DNA of 64,000 nt from Chromobacterium subtsugae (GCF_001676875.1 NZ_JYKA01000013.1:1-64000), one strand, 5' to 3'; positions 27,098-38,058 are shown, counted from the stretch's first letter. Notes: generated by a model from the sequence alone, not told the origin. Numbers and translations: made by a program.

Positions 27098-28410
27098 ACC
27101 GCTTCCCCTACCCGCCGCGCCGGCTCGCGGTGGTAGGCCAGCACCACGGCGGCGGCGGCCAGCGCCACCAGCGCCAGCAACGCGAACAGCGCCGCCTGGC
27201 TCCAGGCCAGGCCGATCAGCACCCCGCCCAGCCACGGCCCCAGCACCGAACCGATGCGGCCGATGCCCAGGCTCCAGCCTACGCCGGTGGCGCGCAGGCT
27301 GGTCGGATAAGCGCTGGCCGCCAGCGCGTTCACCGCCGGCTGCGCGCCTATGATGCAGAAGCCGGCGCCGAACAGCAGCATATGCAGCCACAGCGCCTCG
27401 CCTTGCGCCCTGCCCAACAGCCATAAGCCCAGCGCGGCCAACAGAAAGCAAGGCGGCAGCGCGCGGCGAAACCCGGCCCGGTCTATCCAATAGCCGAAGG
27501 CCAGCGTGCCTATCACCCCGCCCAGTTGCAGCATGCTGCCCGCCAGCAAGGCATGGCGCATGTCCAGCCCCTGCGCGCGCAACAGCGACGGCATCCAGTT
27601 GGACAGGAAATACAGCACGATCAGATTGAGGAAGCTCAGCAGCCACAACAGCAGCGTGCGCCGGGCCAAGCCGTTGCGGAACAGCTCGGCCACCGGATTG
27701 CTGCGGGCCGGCCGCTCCGCCAGCCATGGCCGAATACCCGCCGGCAGCGACGGCTCCATCCTGCGCAACCAGGCCTCGGCCTGACCGGTCCGATCGCGCA
27801 GCAGCAGAAATTTGGCCGACTCCGGCAAGCCGCGCCACATCGGCAGCCACAGCAGCAGCGGCGCGACGCCGCCGACGATGAACACCGAGCGCCAACCGTG
27901 CGCGGGAATCAGCCAGGCCGCCAGCAAGCCGCCCAGCAAGGCGCCGGCGGTGAAGCCGCAGGAAATGAGCATCATCAGGCTGGCGCGCCGCCGCGCCGGG
28001 CTGTACTCGCCGGCCAGCGCCATCGCGTTGGGCATGATGCCGCCCAGTCCCACCCCGGTGACAAAGCGCAGCGCAATCAGCTGCGGCAGATTGGCGGCAC
28101 CCGCGGTCAGCAGCATGCCGGCGGAAAACAGCAGCGCGCAGCCCAGCAGCACCGGGCGGCGGCCAATGCGGTCGGCCAAGGCGCCGAACAGCAAGGCGCC
28201 CAGCATCAAGCCAAGCAAGCCGGCGCCGAACACCGGCCCCAGCGCCGATTTGGCGATGCCCCAGTCCTCCAGCAGCGCGGGCGCGACATAACCCATCGCC
28301 TGCACATCGAAACCGTCCAGGATCATGCACAGCCCGCACAAAACCAACAGCCGGTACTGAAACCCGCCCAGCGGCCGCTCGTCCAGCCACTTGCCCAACT
28401 CCATCTCCAT
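27094..28410 (-). CDS. MFS transporter, aromatic acid:H+ symporter (AAHS) family
   Basis: 438 aa, 12 predicted TM helices. The first-helix motif DGFDVQAMGYVAP and the loop 2-3 motif GALADRIGRRPVLL are the AAHS signatures (PcaK, BenK, MhpT). A second RxGxRR-like loop lies between TM8 and TM9 (DRAGFRRALPP). It likely imports a benzoate-type or hydroxyphenyl acid by proton symport; the exact substrate is not visible. No aromatic catabolic genes adjoin it, though the homogentisate pathway is in the window 30 kb away. Confidence 0.88.
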   Translation of the reverse strand: MEMELGKWLDERPLGGFQYRLLVLCGLCMILDGFDVQAMGYVAPALLEDWGIAKSALGPVFGAGLLGLMLGALLFGALADRIGRRPVLLGCALLFSAGMLLTAGAANLPQLIALRFVTGVGLGGIMPNAMALAGEYSPARRRASLMMLISCGFTAGALLGGLLAAWLIPAHGWRSVFIVGGVAPLLLWLPMWRGLPESAKFLLLRDRTGQAEAWLRRMEPSLPAGIRPWLAERPARSNPVAELFRNGLARRTLLLWLLSFLNLIVLYFLSNWMPSLLRAQGLDMRHALLAGSMLQLGGVIGTLAFGYWIDRAGFRRALPPCFLLAALGLWLLGRAQGEALWLHMLLFGAGFCIIGAQPAVNALAASAYPTSLRATGVGWSLGIGRIGSVLGPWLGGVLIGLAWSQAALFALLALVALAAAAVVLAYHREPARRVGEAV

Positions 28411-28984
28411 GCCCGTCCCTTCAATATGCGAATGTCAAAGCAGCATCGAAGAAAGGCGAGGATGGGTCAAGTTGCGGCGCAGCACACATTCAAGCGGATG
28501 CTATCCATGCATGAATGACAAAGCAATGGCCACGCCATCGCAAATCATCAGTTGCATCCGCTGCGCGGATAATATTTTAGGTGGCGGTTCCGCCCGCCAA
28601 ACAGGCCAGGGGCTGTGCGGCCAGCCCTGTCGCTGAGCGAATCGAAGATTCGCACGCAGAGGCGATCCCAGGCCGCCCCTCAGCCCGCGAACCCCGGCAA
28701 AAAATGCCTGGCCAGGAGCCGCCGAAACTACATGCGTGCGCATCTTTGATTCGCTCAGCGGTACGCGCTAACGTCGCGCGGCGTCGAACAAATCGGCGGC
28801 TTCAAACCTGGCCAGACGCTTTTTTGCCGGCGCGTGCCGAAGGGGGTATGGTCGCCGATCAGCCATCTACCCGAACGCCAAAACCGGCAAACGTCCGCTG
28901 CTTTGTCGCCAAAGAAAATGCCGCTCGCCAAATAGGCAAACGGCATCGATGCAGACGGGCTCCGCCCCCCTCCTCGGATCAGCC
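28411..28984. other. 574-nt intergenic region without a convincing gene
   Basis: Lies between the MFS gene start and the NDH-2 stop codon. The open frames here are short, lack ribosome-binding sites and have Arg/Pro-rich compositions typical of GC-rich non-coding DNA. Its one notable content is the inverted-repeat element at 28631-28760. Confidence 0.6.
28631..28760. repeat. 130-bp element bounded by 28-bp inverted repeats (MITE-like)
   Basis: The left arm (28631-28658) starts CGCTGAGCGAATC and the right arm (28733-28760) ends GATTCGCTCAGCG. Over 28 bp the arms are complementary at 26 positions. The 74-bp interior can partly continue the pairing and codes for nothing recognisable. No target-site duplication is evident. 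This is consistent with a small non-autonomous mobile element or a palindromic repeat unit. Confidence 0.6.
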
Positions 28985-30301
28985 TCAGTGCAGCTTCAAC
29001 GCCGGCCGCGCCGCGCGCCGCAGCTTGTCGCCGATGAACAGCAGGATCGCCAGCGCCCAGCCGTGCACCGCCGCCTGGTGCATCCGGTACAGCGACGCGT
29101 AGATCAGCTTCGCGCCGCGGCCTTCCACGTGGTAGTCGCGCTTCGGCCCCACCACCGCCGCCAGGCTGCCCACCGCGGTGTGCTTGCCCAGCGACACCAT
29201 CATGCCCTGCGGCTTGAAGACAAACGGCCGCGCCGGCTTGTCGTCCAGCCTGCGCGCCAATTCGTCGGCCAGATAGCGCGCCTGCTGGTGCGCCACCTGG
29301 GCGGTGGCGGCCAGCATGCGGCCGCTGTCGCCGTCCGGCGCCGCCGCGCAGTCTCCCATCGCGTATACGCAGTCGCCGCCGGCGCAGTGCAGCCGGGTAT
29401 CCACCACCAGCTGGTTGACGCGGTTGGTCTCCAGGCCGTCCAGGCCGGCCAGCCAGCCCGGAGCTTTCACCCCGGCCGCCCACACCGTGATGTCGGCGTC
29501 CACCTTGCGGCCGTCTGCCAGCGCCACGCCGTCCGCCTCCACCGCCGCCACCCGGCTGTTGGTCAGCACCTGGATGCGCTTGCCGGCCAACTGCTCCTCG
29601 GCGTAAGCCGACAGCGTCGCCGGCGCGGCGGCCAGGATGCGCTCCGCGCCTTCGATCACGCTGATCCTCACCCGCTCCGGCTGCAGCCGCGCGCCGTAGT
29701 GGTGCAATTCGCACATGGTGTGGTTCAGCTCGGCCGCCAGCTCCACGCCGGTGGCGCCGCCGCCGACGATGGCGATGGACAGCGCGCGCGCCGGCGCATC
29801 GCCGCTGCTGGCGCGGAAAGCCTGCTCCAACACGCGGTGGCGCAGCTTTTCGGCGTCGTTGGGCGTGTTCAGGAACATCGCGTGCTCGGCCACGCCCGGG
29901 GTGCCGAAATCGTTGGCCTCGGCGCCGACGGCGATCACCAGCCAGTCATAGCTTATCTCGCGCTCCGGGCTTAGCTGTTGGCCGTCGCTGCCCGGTATCG
30001 CCGCCAGGCGGATGCTGCGGCGCGCCTGGTCCAGCCCCTGCATATAGCCGAACTCGAAGTCGTAGCCGTTGCGGTAGCCGTGGGCGAAGTAGTTGACCTC
30101 GTCCTCGCCGGTGTTCAGCGCGCCGGTGGCCACTTCGTGCAGCAGCGGTTTCCAGATATGGGTGGGCGAGCCATCCACCAGCACGACCTGCGCGCGGTGG
30201 CGGGCGCCCAGCGTGCGGCCCAGCCGGGTGGCCAGCTCCAGCCCCCCGGCCCCGCCGCCGACGATGACGATGCGCGGCAGCGCCGCGTTTCGGCTTAGCA
30301 T
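28985..30301 (-). CDS. ndh: type II NADH:quinone oxidoreductase (NDH-2)
   Basis: 438 aa. The FAD-binding Rossmann motif is at the N-terminus (RIVIVGGGAGGLELATRLG) and a second NAD(P)H-binding motif near 165 (IAIVGGGATGVELAAEL). WAAGVKAP and the YAMGDCAA flavin-contact motif follow. C-terminal amphipathic/hydrophobic helices (about 385-430, HGWALAILLFIGDKLRR) attach it to the membrane. It oxidises NADH and reduces quinone without proton pumping. AAGGAG lies 6 nt before the ATG at 30301, which rules out an in-frame TTG two codons upstream. Confidence 0.92.
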   Translation of the reverse strand: MLSRNAALPRIVIVGGGAGGLELATRLGRTLGARHRAQVVLVDGSPTHIWKPLLHEVATGALNTGEDEVNYFAHGYRNGYDFEFGYMQGLDQARRSIRLAAIPGSDGQQLSPEREISYDWLVIAVGAEANDFGTPGVAEHAMFLNTPNDAEKLRHRVLEQAFRASSGDAPARALSIAIVGGGATGVELAAELNHTMCELHHYGARLQPERVRISVIEGAERILAAAPATLSAYAEEQLAGKRIQVLTNSRVAAVEADGVALADGRKVDADITVWAAGVKAPGWLAGLDGLETNRVNQLVVDTRLHCAGGDCVYAMGDCAAAPDGDSGRMLAATAQVAHQQARYLADELARRLDDKPARPFVFKPQGMMVSLGKHTAVGSLAAVVGPKRDYHVEGRGAKLIYASLYRMHQAAVHGWALAILLFIGDKLRRAARPALKLH

Positions 30302-30434
30302 AAGCAACTCCTTATTAGTGGTATTTTTTTGCCAAGGTTACCGCATTTTCCCCATCGCCAGACGCCAGCCGCGATAATTAGCGCGTCGCCATGGCAGTAT
30401 CGTGCCGATCCATCGCCCGCGCGCCGCCGCGGCC

Positions 30435-30473
30435 AAAGAAAAAGCCGCCCATTCGGCGCGGAATGGACGGCTT
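30435..30473 (-). terminator. terminator of the ubiB transcript
   Basis: AAGCCG-C-CCATTC pairs with GAATGG-A-CGGCTT (one internal mismatch) around a GGCGCG loop. On the minus strand it ends in CTTTTTCTTT. It starts about 23 nt after the ubiB stop codon. Confidence 0.8.
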
Positions 30474-30495
30474 GTTCACGGTCGGCATGGCAGGT

Positions 30496-32022
30496 TTACC
30501 ACAACACCTTGGCCAGCAATCCCGCCAGCAAAATGGCGATCAGCATCAGCAGGAAATTCTGCCGCTTCTGTTCGCGCATCAGCTGGATGTAGCCCTCCAC
30601 CAACAGCTCGGTCTTGGCCGAACCCAGCGCCTCATTCAACTTGCGCGGCAGCGTCGGCAGCGTGGTCGCCCATTGCGGCGCTTCATTCTTCAGCGTGCGC
30701 AGCAGGCCGCGCCAACCCACCTGTTCGTTCATCCACTTGGTGAGGAAGGGCTTGGCGGTGTCCCACAAGTCCAGCTCCGGATCCAGCTGGCGGCCCAGGC
30801 CTTCGATGTTCAGCAGCGTCTTTTGCAGCAGCACCAGCTGCGGCTGGATTTCCACATTGAAGCGGCGGCTGGTCTCGAACAGGCGCAGCAGCACCATGCC
30901 GAACGAAATCTGGCTCAGCGGCTTTTCAAAGATCGGTTCGCACACGGTGCGCACCGCCGCTTCCAGCTCTTCGGCGCGGGTATCCTTCGGCACCCAGCCC
31001 GATTCGATGTGGGCGGTGGCGACGCGGTGGTAGTCGCGGTTGAAGAAGGCCAGGAAGTTGACCGCCAAATAATGTTTGTCGGTGTCGGTCAGGCTGCCGA
31101 CGATGCCGAAATCCAGCGCGATGTAGCGGCCATCCGGCGCGACGAAGATATTGCCCGGGTGCATGTCGGCGTGGAAGAAGCCGTGGCGGAACACCTGGGT
31201 GAAGAAGATCTCCACGCCGAAGCGGGACAGCTTCTGCAGATCCACGCCGGCCTCGCGCAACCGCTCCACCTGCCCCACCGGGATGCCGTGCATCCACTCC
31301 AGCGTCAGCACGTCGCGGCTGGAGTAGTCATAAAACACTTCCGGCACGATCAGCTGCTGCGAGCCCTTGAAATTGCGCCGCAGCTGCGAAGCGTTGGCCG
31401 CCTCGTGCATCATGTCCAGCTCGTCGTGCAGGTATTTGTCGAATTCGGCCACCACTTCGCGCGGCTTCAAACGCTTGCCGTCGGAGAACAGCTTCTCCAC
31501 CCAGCCGGCCAGCGTGCGCATCAAGGACAGATCCTGCTCGATCACCGGCAGGATGCCCGGCCGCAGCACCTTGACCGCCACTTCGCGGCCGCGGCTGCCA
31601 TCGGGCTGGCGCAGCCAGGCCTTGTGCACCTGGGCGACCGAGGCGCTGGCCACCGGCTTGAGGTCGAAATCGACGAACAGCTCCTCCACCTTGCGCCCCA
31701 GGCTGTTTTCCACCACCTGGCGGGCGATGTCGCCGTCGAACGGCGGCACCCGGTCCTGCAGCCGCGCCAGTTCGTCGGCGTACTCCGGCGGCAGCAGGTC
31801 GCGCCGGGTGGACAGCACCTGGCCGAACTTGACGAAGATCGGCCCCAGGCTCTCCAGCGCCAAGCGCACCCGCTCGGGCAGCGGGGCGCGGATGTCGCGG
31901 CCCACCGGGCACAACGCGAACAAGCGGTGCAAAAAGGCCAGTTTGGAATGGCCCTCGAGGAAATCGTCCAGACCGTAGCGGTACAGGGTGGCAACTATCT
32001 TCAGCGAACGCGATATCGACAT
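30496..32022 (-). CDS. ubiB: ubiquinone biosynthesis accessory kinase-like protein UbiB
   Basis: 508 aa, ABC1/ADCK atypical kinase family. The KxGQ motif appears in [16 protein letters not shown], followed by the A-rich loop ([12 protein letters not shown]), catalytic [17 protein letters not shown] and metal-binding [10 protein letters not shown]. Two C-terminal TM helices (about 470-506) anchor it. UbiB is an ATPase needed for coenzyme Q synthesis, thought to help extract lipid intermediates. It is the last gene of ubiE/M15/ubiJ-like/ubiB on the minus strand. Confidence 0.95.
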   Translation of the reverse strand: MSISRSLKIVATLYRYGLDDFLEGHSKLAFLHRLFALCPVGRDIRAPLPERVRLALESLGPIFVKFGQVLSTRRDLLPPEYADELARLQDRVPPFDGDIARQVVENSLGRKVEELFVDFDLKPVASASVAQVHKAWLRQPDGSRGREVAVKVLRPGILPVIEQDLSLMRTLAGWVEKLFSDGKRLKPREVVAEFDKYLHDELDMMHEAANASQLRRNFKGSQQLIVPEVFYDYSSRDVLTLEWMHGIPVGQVERLREAGVDLQKLSRFGVEIFFTQVFRHGFFHADMHPGNIFVAPDGRYIALDFGIVGSLTDTDKHYLAVNFLAFFNRDYHRVATAHIESGWVPKDTRAEELEAAVRTVCEPIFEKPLSQISFGMVLLRLFETSRRFNVEIQPQLVLLQKTLLNIEGLGRQLDPELDLWDTAKPFLTKWMNEQVGWRGLLRTLKNEAPQWATTLPTLPRKLNEALGSAKTELLVEGYIQLMREQKRQNFLLMLIAILLAGLLAKVLW

Positions 32023-32030
32023 AAAGTCCG

Positions 32031-32615
32031 TCAGGTCGGGGTATTCGGTTTATTGAGCGCGGCCTCCAGCCGCGCCAGCCGCTTATCCAGCCGGCCGGCG
32101 TCGTCGCGCAGATGGTCCACTTCGGACACGAAGCGCTGCACCAGGCGGCGGCTGGCCAGCACCGGCGCTTCCTCGCGCAGGTGTTCCACCCAGTTTTCCG
32201 CCAGGCGGAAAGCCAGCTGGCCCTTGACGCCGAACAGGCCGCGCGCCAGGGTTTCCATCCGCTGCGCCGCCACGTCGCCGAACAGGCGCGACAGGTCTTC
32301 GCCCGCATGCCAATGCAACTGGCCGACGATGCGGCCCAGCGCGGCGGCCAGCTCGGCGTCGCCCTCCAGCGCGATGTCGGACAGTTGCGGCGGCTGCCCG
32401 CTCAGCTGCGACAGCACCGCGCCGTGGCGCAGCTTCAGCCTAGCCTCCGGCTCGCCCTCGCAGGCGGCCAGCCAGCCTTCGTCGGTAATCACCCCGGCCA
32501 CATGCAAGGGCGGCAGCGCGATGGCCACGCGGCGGCCGGCATGGGCGGCCAGCTCGGCGCGCCGCGCCGGATGCTGGTTTAAAAGATGATTGAAGGCAGC
32601 GATGGTCAGTGCCAT
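32031..32615 (-). CDS. ubiJ: ubiquinone biosynthesis accessory factor UbiJ-like (SCP2 domain)
   Basis: 194 aa. An SCP2-type lipid-binding domain occupies about residues 5-110 (start [16 protein letters not shown]), then helical segments with a C-terminal coiled coil ([13 protein letters not shown]). UbiJ/YigP binds polyprenyl lipids and organises the Ubi metabolon for aerobic ubiquinone synthesis. Sequence identity to E. coli UbiJ is low by eye, but the position between ubiE and ubiB matches the canonical ubiE-ubiJ-ubiB order. The ATG at 32615 is used because the domain begins there. Confidence 0.85.
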   Translation of the reverse strand: MALTIAAFNHLLNQHPARRAELAAHAGRRVAIALPPLHVAGVITDEGWLAACEGEPEARLKLRHGAVLSQLSGQPPQLSDIALEGDAELAAALGRIVGQLHWHAGEDLSRLFGDVAAQRMETLARGLFGVKGQLAFRLAENWVEHLREEAPVLASRRLVQRFVSEVDHLRDDAGRLDKRLARLEAALNKPNTPT

Positions 32616-32628
32616 GGGTATCCTCCCG

Positions 32629-33144
32629 CTAAACCCGCCAGCGCCAATGCCAGGGCTCATACAGATAGCCGCAGGCATTGCCGCGCGGATAGCTCAGGTG
32701 AAAGCCGAAAGCCGCGGCGCGGCGGCTCAGCCAGGCGAAGGCGGCGGTGGTTTCGAACGCTTCTTCCAGCGGCGGCGATCCCGGCGCGCCGATATCGACG
32801 GCGCAGCCGGTATGGTGCTCGCTGAAACCCGGCGCGGCGCTGGCTTGCAGGATATCGTCCAAACTCAAGCCGCGCGCCAGCTTGGCGGCGACGATTTCAT
32901 GCTGCCGCGCCACGCTGCGGAAAGCGGACAGCAGAAACATCTCCACGCCATCCTCAGCCGCCGCGCGTCGCATCGCCGTCCAAGCTTGCGCCGCCGCGGG
33001 CGTGAGGTGAAACTCGCGCCCCTCGGCATTGGTTTCCGCCAGCGCCAGCTCCGCCGGCTCGGGATGCGTCTCCAGCCCCCGCGCCAGCAAGCTGGCGGGA
33101 TCTATCCCCAGTTCAGCCAGACGCGCCGCCAGCTCGGCCTGCAT
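32629..33144 (-). CDS. M15-family D,D/L,D-carboxypeptidase (VanY-like)
   Basis: 171 aa, a VanY/LdcB-type zinc peptidase domain. The metal motif SEHHTGCAVDIG supplies H110 and D117; the third ligand and general base come from EPWHWR (H166 and E163). FLLSAFRSVARQ is the usual substrate-groove segment. These enzymes trim the peptidoglycan stem peptide, but no signal peptide is visible, so it would act on cytoplasmic (recycled) muropeptides unless exported otherwise. Its ATG overlaps the ubiE stop codon by 1 nt, so it is embedded in a ubiquinone operon. Confidence 0.88.
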   Translation of the reverse strand: MQAELAARLAELGIDPASLLARGLETHPEPAELALAETNAEGREFHLTPAAAQAWTAMRRAAAEDGVEMFLLSAFRSVARQHEIVAAKLARGLSLDDILQASAAPGFSEHHTGCAVDIGAPGSPPLEEAFETTAAFAWLSRRAAAFGFHLSYPRGNACGYLYEPWHWRWRV

Positions 33145-33878
33145 CAGAACTTGAAGCCCTTGTGCAGCGCCACCACGCCGCCGGTCAGATTATGGTAGTC
33201 GGCCTTGCCGAAGCCGGCGTCCAGCATCATCTGTTTCAGCGTTTCCTGATCCGGGTGCATGCGGATGGATTCGGCCAGGTACTGGTAGCTGTCGGCGTCG
33301 TTCGCCACCAGCTTGCCCATGATGGGCAGCGCCTTGAACGAGTAGAAATCATAGATCGGCGACAGCGGCTTCCACACCTTGGAGAACTCCAGCACGAACA
33401 GCTTGCCGCCCGGCTTCAGCACCCGGCACATTTCCTGCAGCGCCGCATCCTTGTGGGTCATGTTGCGCAGGCCGAAGGCCACCGACACCGCGTCGAAGTA
33501 ATTGTCGGGGAAGGGCAGCTTCTCGGCGTCGGCCAGCGATACCGGCAGGATCACGCCTTCGTCCAGCAGGCGGTCGCGGCCCACGGTCAGCATCGAGCTG
33601 TTGATGTCGGTCAGCCACACTTCGCCGGTCTTGCCGACGCGCTTGGCCCAGCCGCGCGCCAAATCGCCGGTGCCGCCGGCGATGTCCAGCACCTTGTCGC
33701 CGGCGCGCACGCCGGAGGTGGTCAGCGTGAAATGCTTCCACACCCGGTGCAGGCCGCCCGACATCAGATCGTTCATCACATCGTACTTGCCAGCCACCGA
33801 ATGGAAGACTTCGGCCACTTTGCCGGCCTTCTCGCTTTCATCGACGGTCTTGAAACCGAAATGCGTGGTCTTGTCCAT
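33144..33878 (-). CDS. ubiE: ubiquinone/menaquinone C-methyltransferase UbiE
   Basis: 244 aa, class I SAM methyltransferase. The N-terminus has THFGFKTV, then [25 protein letters not shown] motif [12 protein letters not shown], the UbiE signature [20 protein letters not shown] and [16 protein letters not shown], and the C-terminal [15 protein letters not shown]. It adds the C-2 methyl in the ubiquinone ring pathway. The open frame runs far upstream through the DUF971 gene, but this ATG matches family N-termini. Confidence 0.96.
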   Translation of the reverse strand: MDKTTHFGFKTVDESEKAGKVAEVFHSVAGKYDVMNDLMSGGLHRVWKHFTLTTSGVRAGDKVLDIAGGTGDLARGWAKRVGKTGEVWLTDINSSMLTVGRDRLLDEGVILPVSLADAEKLPFPDNYFDAVSVAFGLRNMTHKDAALQEMCRVLKPGGKLFVLEFSKVWKPLSPIYDFYSFKALPIMGKLVANDADSYQYLAESIRMHPDQETLKQMMLDAGFGKADYHNLTGGVVALHKGFKF

Positions 33879-33880
33879 GC

Positions 33881-34252
33881 TCACTCCCTGCTCGCGCCGG
33901 CGGCGGCGAGCTTGTCCAGATATTCCTGCCAGTACTGGTCGCGCTTGGCGCCCAGTTCGTATAGATAAGTCCAGCTGTAGAGGCCGCTGTCGTGGCCATC
34001 GTCGAAGGTGATCTTCAGCGCGTAGTGGCCGACCGGCTCCAGCGCCGTGATGCCGACCTGCCTCTTGCCGGTCTGCAGCGTTTCCTGGCCGACGCCGTGG
34101 CCGCGCACTTCCGCCGACGGCGAATGGACGCGCAGGTATTCGCAGGGCAATTCGAAACGGGCGCCGTCGTCGAAGGCGATTTCCAGCATCTTCGACACTT
34201 GGTGCAGCTGGATTTCCACCGGCTGGGCGGCTTGGGGGGCGACTCCGGACAT
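33881..34252 (-). CDS. DUF971 (gamma-butyrobetaine hydroxylase N-terminal-like) protein
   Basis: 123 aa from the chosen ATG (MSGVAPQ). The domain reads [30 protein letters not shown] followed by [28 protein letters not shown], the DUF971 core. Homologues occur next to ubiE and Fe-S assembly genes; the function is unproven. An ATG at 34303 would add 17 Ala-rich residues. The stop lies 2 nt before the ubiE start, so the two are co-translated. Confidence 0.85.
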   Translation of the reverse strand: MSGVAPQAAQPVEIQLHQVSKMLEIAFDDGARFELPCEYLRVHSPSAEVRGHGVGQETLQTGKRQVGITALEPVGHYALKITFDDGHDSGLYSWTYLYELGAKRDQYWQEYLDKLAAAGASRE

Positions 34253-34314
34253 GGTCTTGCTTTCTATGGGTTCTGCCGCGGCGCCAGGCGCCGCGCTTTG
34301 CATACAAGGAAACC

Positions 34315-35337
<1,023 letters not shown>

Positions 35338-35425
35338 ACGGAAACAATCAATCAGAATCGGCAAATTATACCCGCGCCCACCTTCCCGGCACAGTGCCGC
35401 GCATCACATCGCCGACGCACACAGC

Positions 35426-35454
35426 TTGACCCATGCCGATATTCCATTTACATA
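35426..35454 (+). promoter_or_regulatory. candidate sigma-70 promoter of aroQ-accB-accC
   Basis: TTGACC, a 17-nt spacer and TACATA, in an AT-rich region about 175 nt before aroQ. The two hexamers match consensus at 5 and 4 positions. The long leader that would result (about 35462-35627) shows no recognised riboswitch. Confidence 0.45.
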
Positions 35455-35627
35455 TTGCAAACATGCCACACCGATTTTCCCCTTAAAATCTAATGCTTTC
35501 ACTCTAAAACCAGTTCTCGGCCGTTGTCCGCCTCGCTTAAACAGCCGTTTTAAATTCCGCAAATGCTGGACATTTTGCGGCGAATTGCGGCAAACTCGCG
35601 GCCAAGATGAAAAACAGGAGTCAGGCT

Positions 35628-36077
35628 TTGAGCCGATCCATCCTTGTGCTGCACGGCCCTAACCTCAATCTGCTCGGGGTGCGGGAACCTCAACACTATG
35701 GCCGGGACACCCTTGACGACATCAACCAGCGCTTGGCCAAACAGGCCAAGGCCGCCGGTTTTTCCCTGTCGGCGCTGCAAAGCAATGCCGAACATGTATT
35801 GATAGAACGCATACACCAATGTCTGGATGACGGCACCGCCTTCATCCTGATCAACCCGGCGGCGTTCACCCACACCAGCGTCGCGCTGCGAGACGCGCTG
35901 GCCGGGGTCAAGCTGCCGTTCATTGAAGTACATCTATCCAACGTTCACGCCCGCGAACCGTTCCGCCAGCATTCCTATTTTTCCGACCTGGCGGTCGGCG
36001 TCATCTGCGGGCTGGGCGCCCACGGTTACGAGCTGGCGCTTGCGCACGCCGTACGGCATCTTGCCGCGCAAGCCTGA
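35628..36077 (+). CDS. aroQ: type II 3-dehydroquinate dehydratase
   Basis: 149 aa. The N-terminus [20 protein letters not shown] holds the PNLNLLG motif. The flexible-loop region, [17 protein letters not shown], the [16 protein letters not shown] block (catalytic His) and the [16 protein letters not shown] end all match the dodecameric type II enzyme of the shikimate pathway. The start is taken as TTG at 35628: CAGGAG lies 7 nt before it, and the ATG at 35607 has no ribosome-binding site and would add 7 unconserved residues. Confidence 0.93.
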   Translation: MSRSILVLHGPNLNLLGVREPQHYGRDTLDDINQRLAKQAKAAGFSLSALQSNAEHVLIERIHQCLDDGTAFILINPAAFTHTSVALRDALAGVKLPFIEVHLSNVHAREPFRQHSYFSDLAVGVICGLGAHGYELALAHAVRHLAAQA

Positions 36078-36113
36078 CCACCGTTACAGAACATCCCATT
36101 CGAAGGATTGACA

Positions 36114-36581
36114 ATGGACCTGCGTAAACTGAAAAAACTGATCGACCTGGTCGAAGAGTCCGGCATCGCCGAACTGGAAGTGACCGAGGGCGAGGAAAAA
36201 GTCCGCATCACCCGCGTATCCGCCAGCCAACAGCAGGTTTACGCGCAGCCGATGCCCCAGATGTACGCCGCCCCGGCCGCCGCGGCTCCCGCCGCCGCCG
36301 CCGCAACCGATGCCGCCCCGGCCGCGGCTCCCGCCGCCGCCAGCGACAAGAACGCGATGAAGTCGCCGATGGTCGGCACCTTCTACCGCTCGCCTAGCCC
36401 GGGCTCCAAGTCCTTCGTCGAAGTGGGCCAGAGCGTCAACGCCGGCGACACTCTGTGCATCATCGAAGCGATGAAGCTGATGAACGAGATCGAAGCCGAC
36501 CGCTCCGGCGTGGTGAAAGCCATCCTGGTGGAAGACGGCCAGCCGGTGGAATACGGCGAACCGCTGTTCGTCATCGAGTAA
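36114..36581 (+). CDS. accB: acetyl-CoA carboxylase biotin carboxyl carrier protein
   Basis: 155 aa. The N-terminal [16 protein letters not shown] is the AccB assembly helix. A flexible Ala/Pro linker (about 52-77) leads to the biotinyl domain with biotin-acceptor K121 in [15 protein letters not shown]. The protruding-thumb sequence and [14 protein letters not shown] match E. coli AccB. GAAGGA lies 6 nt before the ATG. It carries CO2 from AccC to the carboxyltransferase. The aroQ-accB-accC order is common in betaproteobacteria. Confidence 0.96.
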   Translation: MDLRKLKKLIDLVEESGIAELEVTEGEEKVRITRVSASQQQVYAQPMPQMYAAPAAAAPAAAAATDAAPAAAPAAASDKNAMKSPMVGTFYRSPSPGSKSFVEVGQSVNAGDTLCIIEAMKLMNEIEADRSGVVKAILVEDGQPVEYGEPLFVIE

Positions 36582-36702
36582 AACCCTCGGACGACATCGC
36601 GAGATTCAGGGCACGGCCAAGGTCTGTGCCCTTGTCGTTTGACGTGACAGCAACGGCTCCCCGGGCAAGCGTCCGGCTGGGGCCAGATCGCGGAGAAATT
36701 CC

Positions 36703-38058
36703 ATGTTCGAAAAAATTCTGATCGCCAACCGTGGTGAAATCGCGTTGCGCATCCAGCGCGCCTGCCGTGAAATGGGCATCAAGACCGTGGTCGTGCACTC
36801 CGAGGCCGACCGCGAAGCCAAATACGTGAAGCTGGCAGACGAATCCGTCTGCATCGGCCCCGCGCCCAGCGGCAAGAGCTATCTGAACGTGCCGGCGCTG
36901 ATCGCCGCGGCGGAGGTGACCGACGCCCAGGCCATCCACCCCGGCTACGGCTTCCTGTCGGAAAACGCCGACTTCGCCGAGCGCGTCGAGCAATCGGGCT
37001 TCGTGTTCATCGGCCCGCGCGCGGAAACCATCCGCGCCATGGGCGACAAGGTGTCGGCCAAGCACGCGATGATTGAAGCCGGCGTGCCCTGCGTGCCCGG
37101 CTCCGACGGCGCGCTGCCGGACGATCCGGCTGAAATTTCCAAGATCGCCAAGAAGATCGGCTACCCGGTGATCATCAAGGCCTCCGGCGGCGGCGGCGGA
37201 CGCGGCATGCGCGTGGTCCACTCCGAAGGCGCGCTGATCAACTCGGTGCAGATGACCCGCACCGAAGCCGGCGCCGCGTTCGGCAACCCCACCGTATACA
37301 TGGAAAAGTTCCTGCAGGAACCGCGCCACATCGAAATCCAGATTCTGGCCGACGAATACGGCAACGCCATCTATCTGGGCGAGCGCGACTGCTCGATGCA
37401 GCGCCGCCACCAGAAGATCATCGAAGAAGCGCCGGCCCCGGGCATCACCGACAAGCAGCGCGAGAAGATCGGCGAAGCTTGCGCCGAAGCCTGCCGCCGC
37501 ATCGGCTATCGCGGCGCCGGCACTTTCGAATTCCTGTTCGAAAACGGCGAGTTCTACTTCATCGAGATGAACACCCGCGTGCAGGTGGAGCATCCGGTAA
37601 CCGAAATGATCACCGGCGTCGACATCGTCCAGGAACAGATCCGCATCGCCGCTGGCGAAAAACTGCGCTATAAGCAAAAAGACATCGTTTTGCACGGCCA
37701 CGCGATGGAATGCCGGATCAATGCAGAGGACCCGTTCACCTTCGTGCCCTCCCCGGGCAAGATCGAGAGCTACCACCCGGCCGGCGGCCCCGGCATCCGC
37801 ATCGATTCGCACATCTACCAGGGCTACACCGTGCCCTCGCACTACGATTCGATGGTGGGCAAGCTGATCGCCTACGGCGACACCCGCGAGCAGGCGATGG
37901 CGCGGATGCGCGTGGCGCTGTCGGAAATGGCGATTTCCGGCATCAAGACCAATATCCCGCTGCACCAGGAGCTGTTCCTCGATGCGGCCTTCCAGCGCGG
38001 CGGCACCAGCATCCATTATCTGGAGCACCGCCTGCAGCAGAAAAAAGGGGAAGCCTGA
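36703..38058 (+). CDS. accC: acetyl-CoA carboxylase biotin carboxylase subunit
   Basis: 451 aa, ATP-grasp enzyme. The N-terminus [17 protein letters not shown], the Gly-rich lid [48 protein letters not shown] (catalytic Glu/Asn/Arg) and [11 protein letters not shown] all match AccC at full length. It carboxylates biotin on AccB with bicarbonate and ATP. The 121-nt gap from accB contains a small stem (AGGGCAC/GTGCCCT, 36608-36632). Its stop overlaps the prmA start (TGATG). Confidence 0.97.
   Translation: MFEKILIANRGEIALRIQRACREMGIKTVVVHSEADREAKYVKLADESVCIGPAPSGKSYLNVPALIAAAEVTDAQAIHPGYGFLSENADFAERVEQSGFVFIGPRAETIRAMGDKVSAKHAMIEAGVPCVPGSDGALPDDPAEISKIAKKIGYPVIIKASGGGGGRGMRVVHSEGALINSVQMTRTEAGAAFGNPTVYMEKFLQEPRHIEIQILADEYGNAIYLGERDCSMQRRHQKIIEEAPAPGITDKQREKIGEACAEACRRIGYRGAGTFEFLFENGEFYFIEMNTRVQVEHPVTEMITGVDIVQEQIRIAAGEKLRYKQKDIVLHGHAMECRINAEDPFTFVPSPGKIESYHPAGGPGIRIDSHIYQGYTVPSHYDSMVGKLIAYGDTREQAMARMRVALSEMAISGIKTNIPLHQELFLDAAFQRGGTSIHYLEHRLQQKKGEA

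Noticed and set aside
28631-28760. Inverted repeat considered as a simple terminator of the MFS or NDH-2 gene
   Set aside because: The arms are too long and too far apart, there is no T run, and it lies upstream of the MFS start codon, not after a stop.
28581-29102. 173-codon plus-strand open frame across the inverted-repeat element
   Set aside because: No ribosome-binding site, Arg/Pro/Ala-rich translation, and it runs antisense into the NDH-2 gene.
30391-32589. 732-codon plus-strand open frame across ubiB and the ubiJ-like gene
   Set aside because: Antisense to genes with clear family motifs; the translation is His/Gln/Arg-rich, typical of antisense GC-rich DNA.
36608-36632. Stem AGGGCAC/GTGCCCT between accB and accC considered as a regulatory RNA
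   Set aside because: Only one short stem with no further structure; not enough to support a separate feature.
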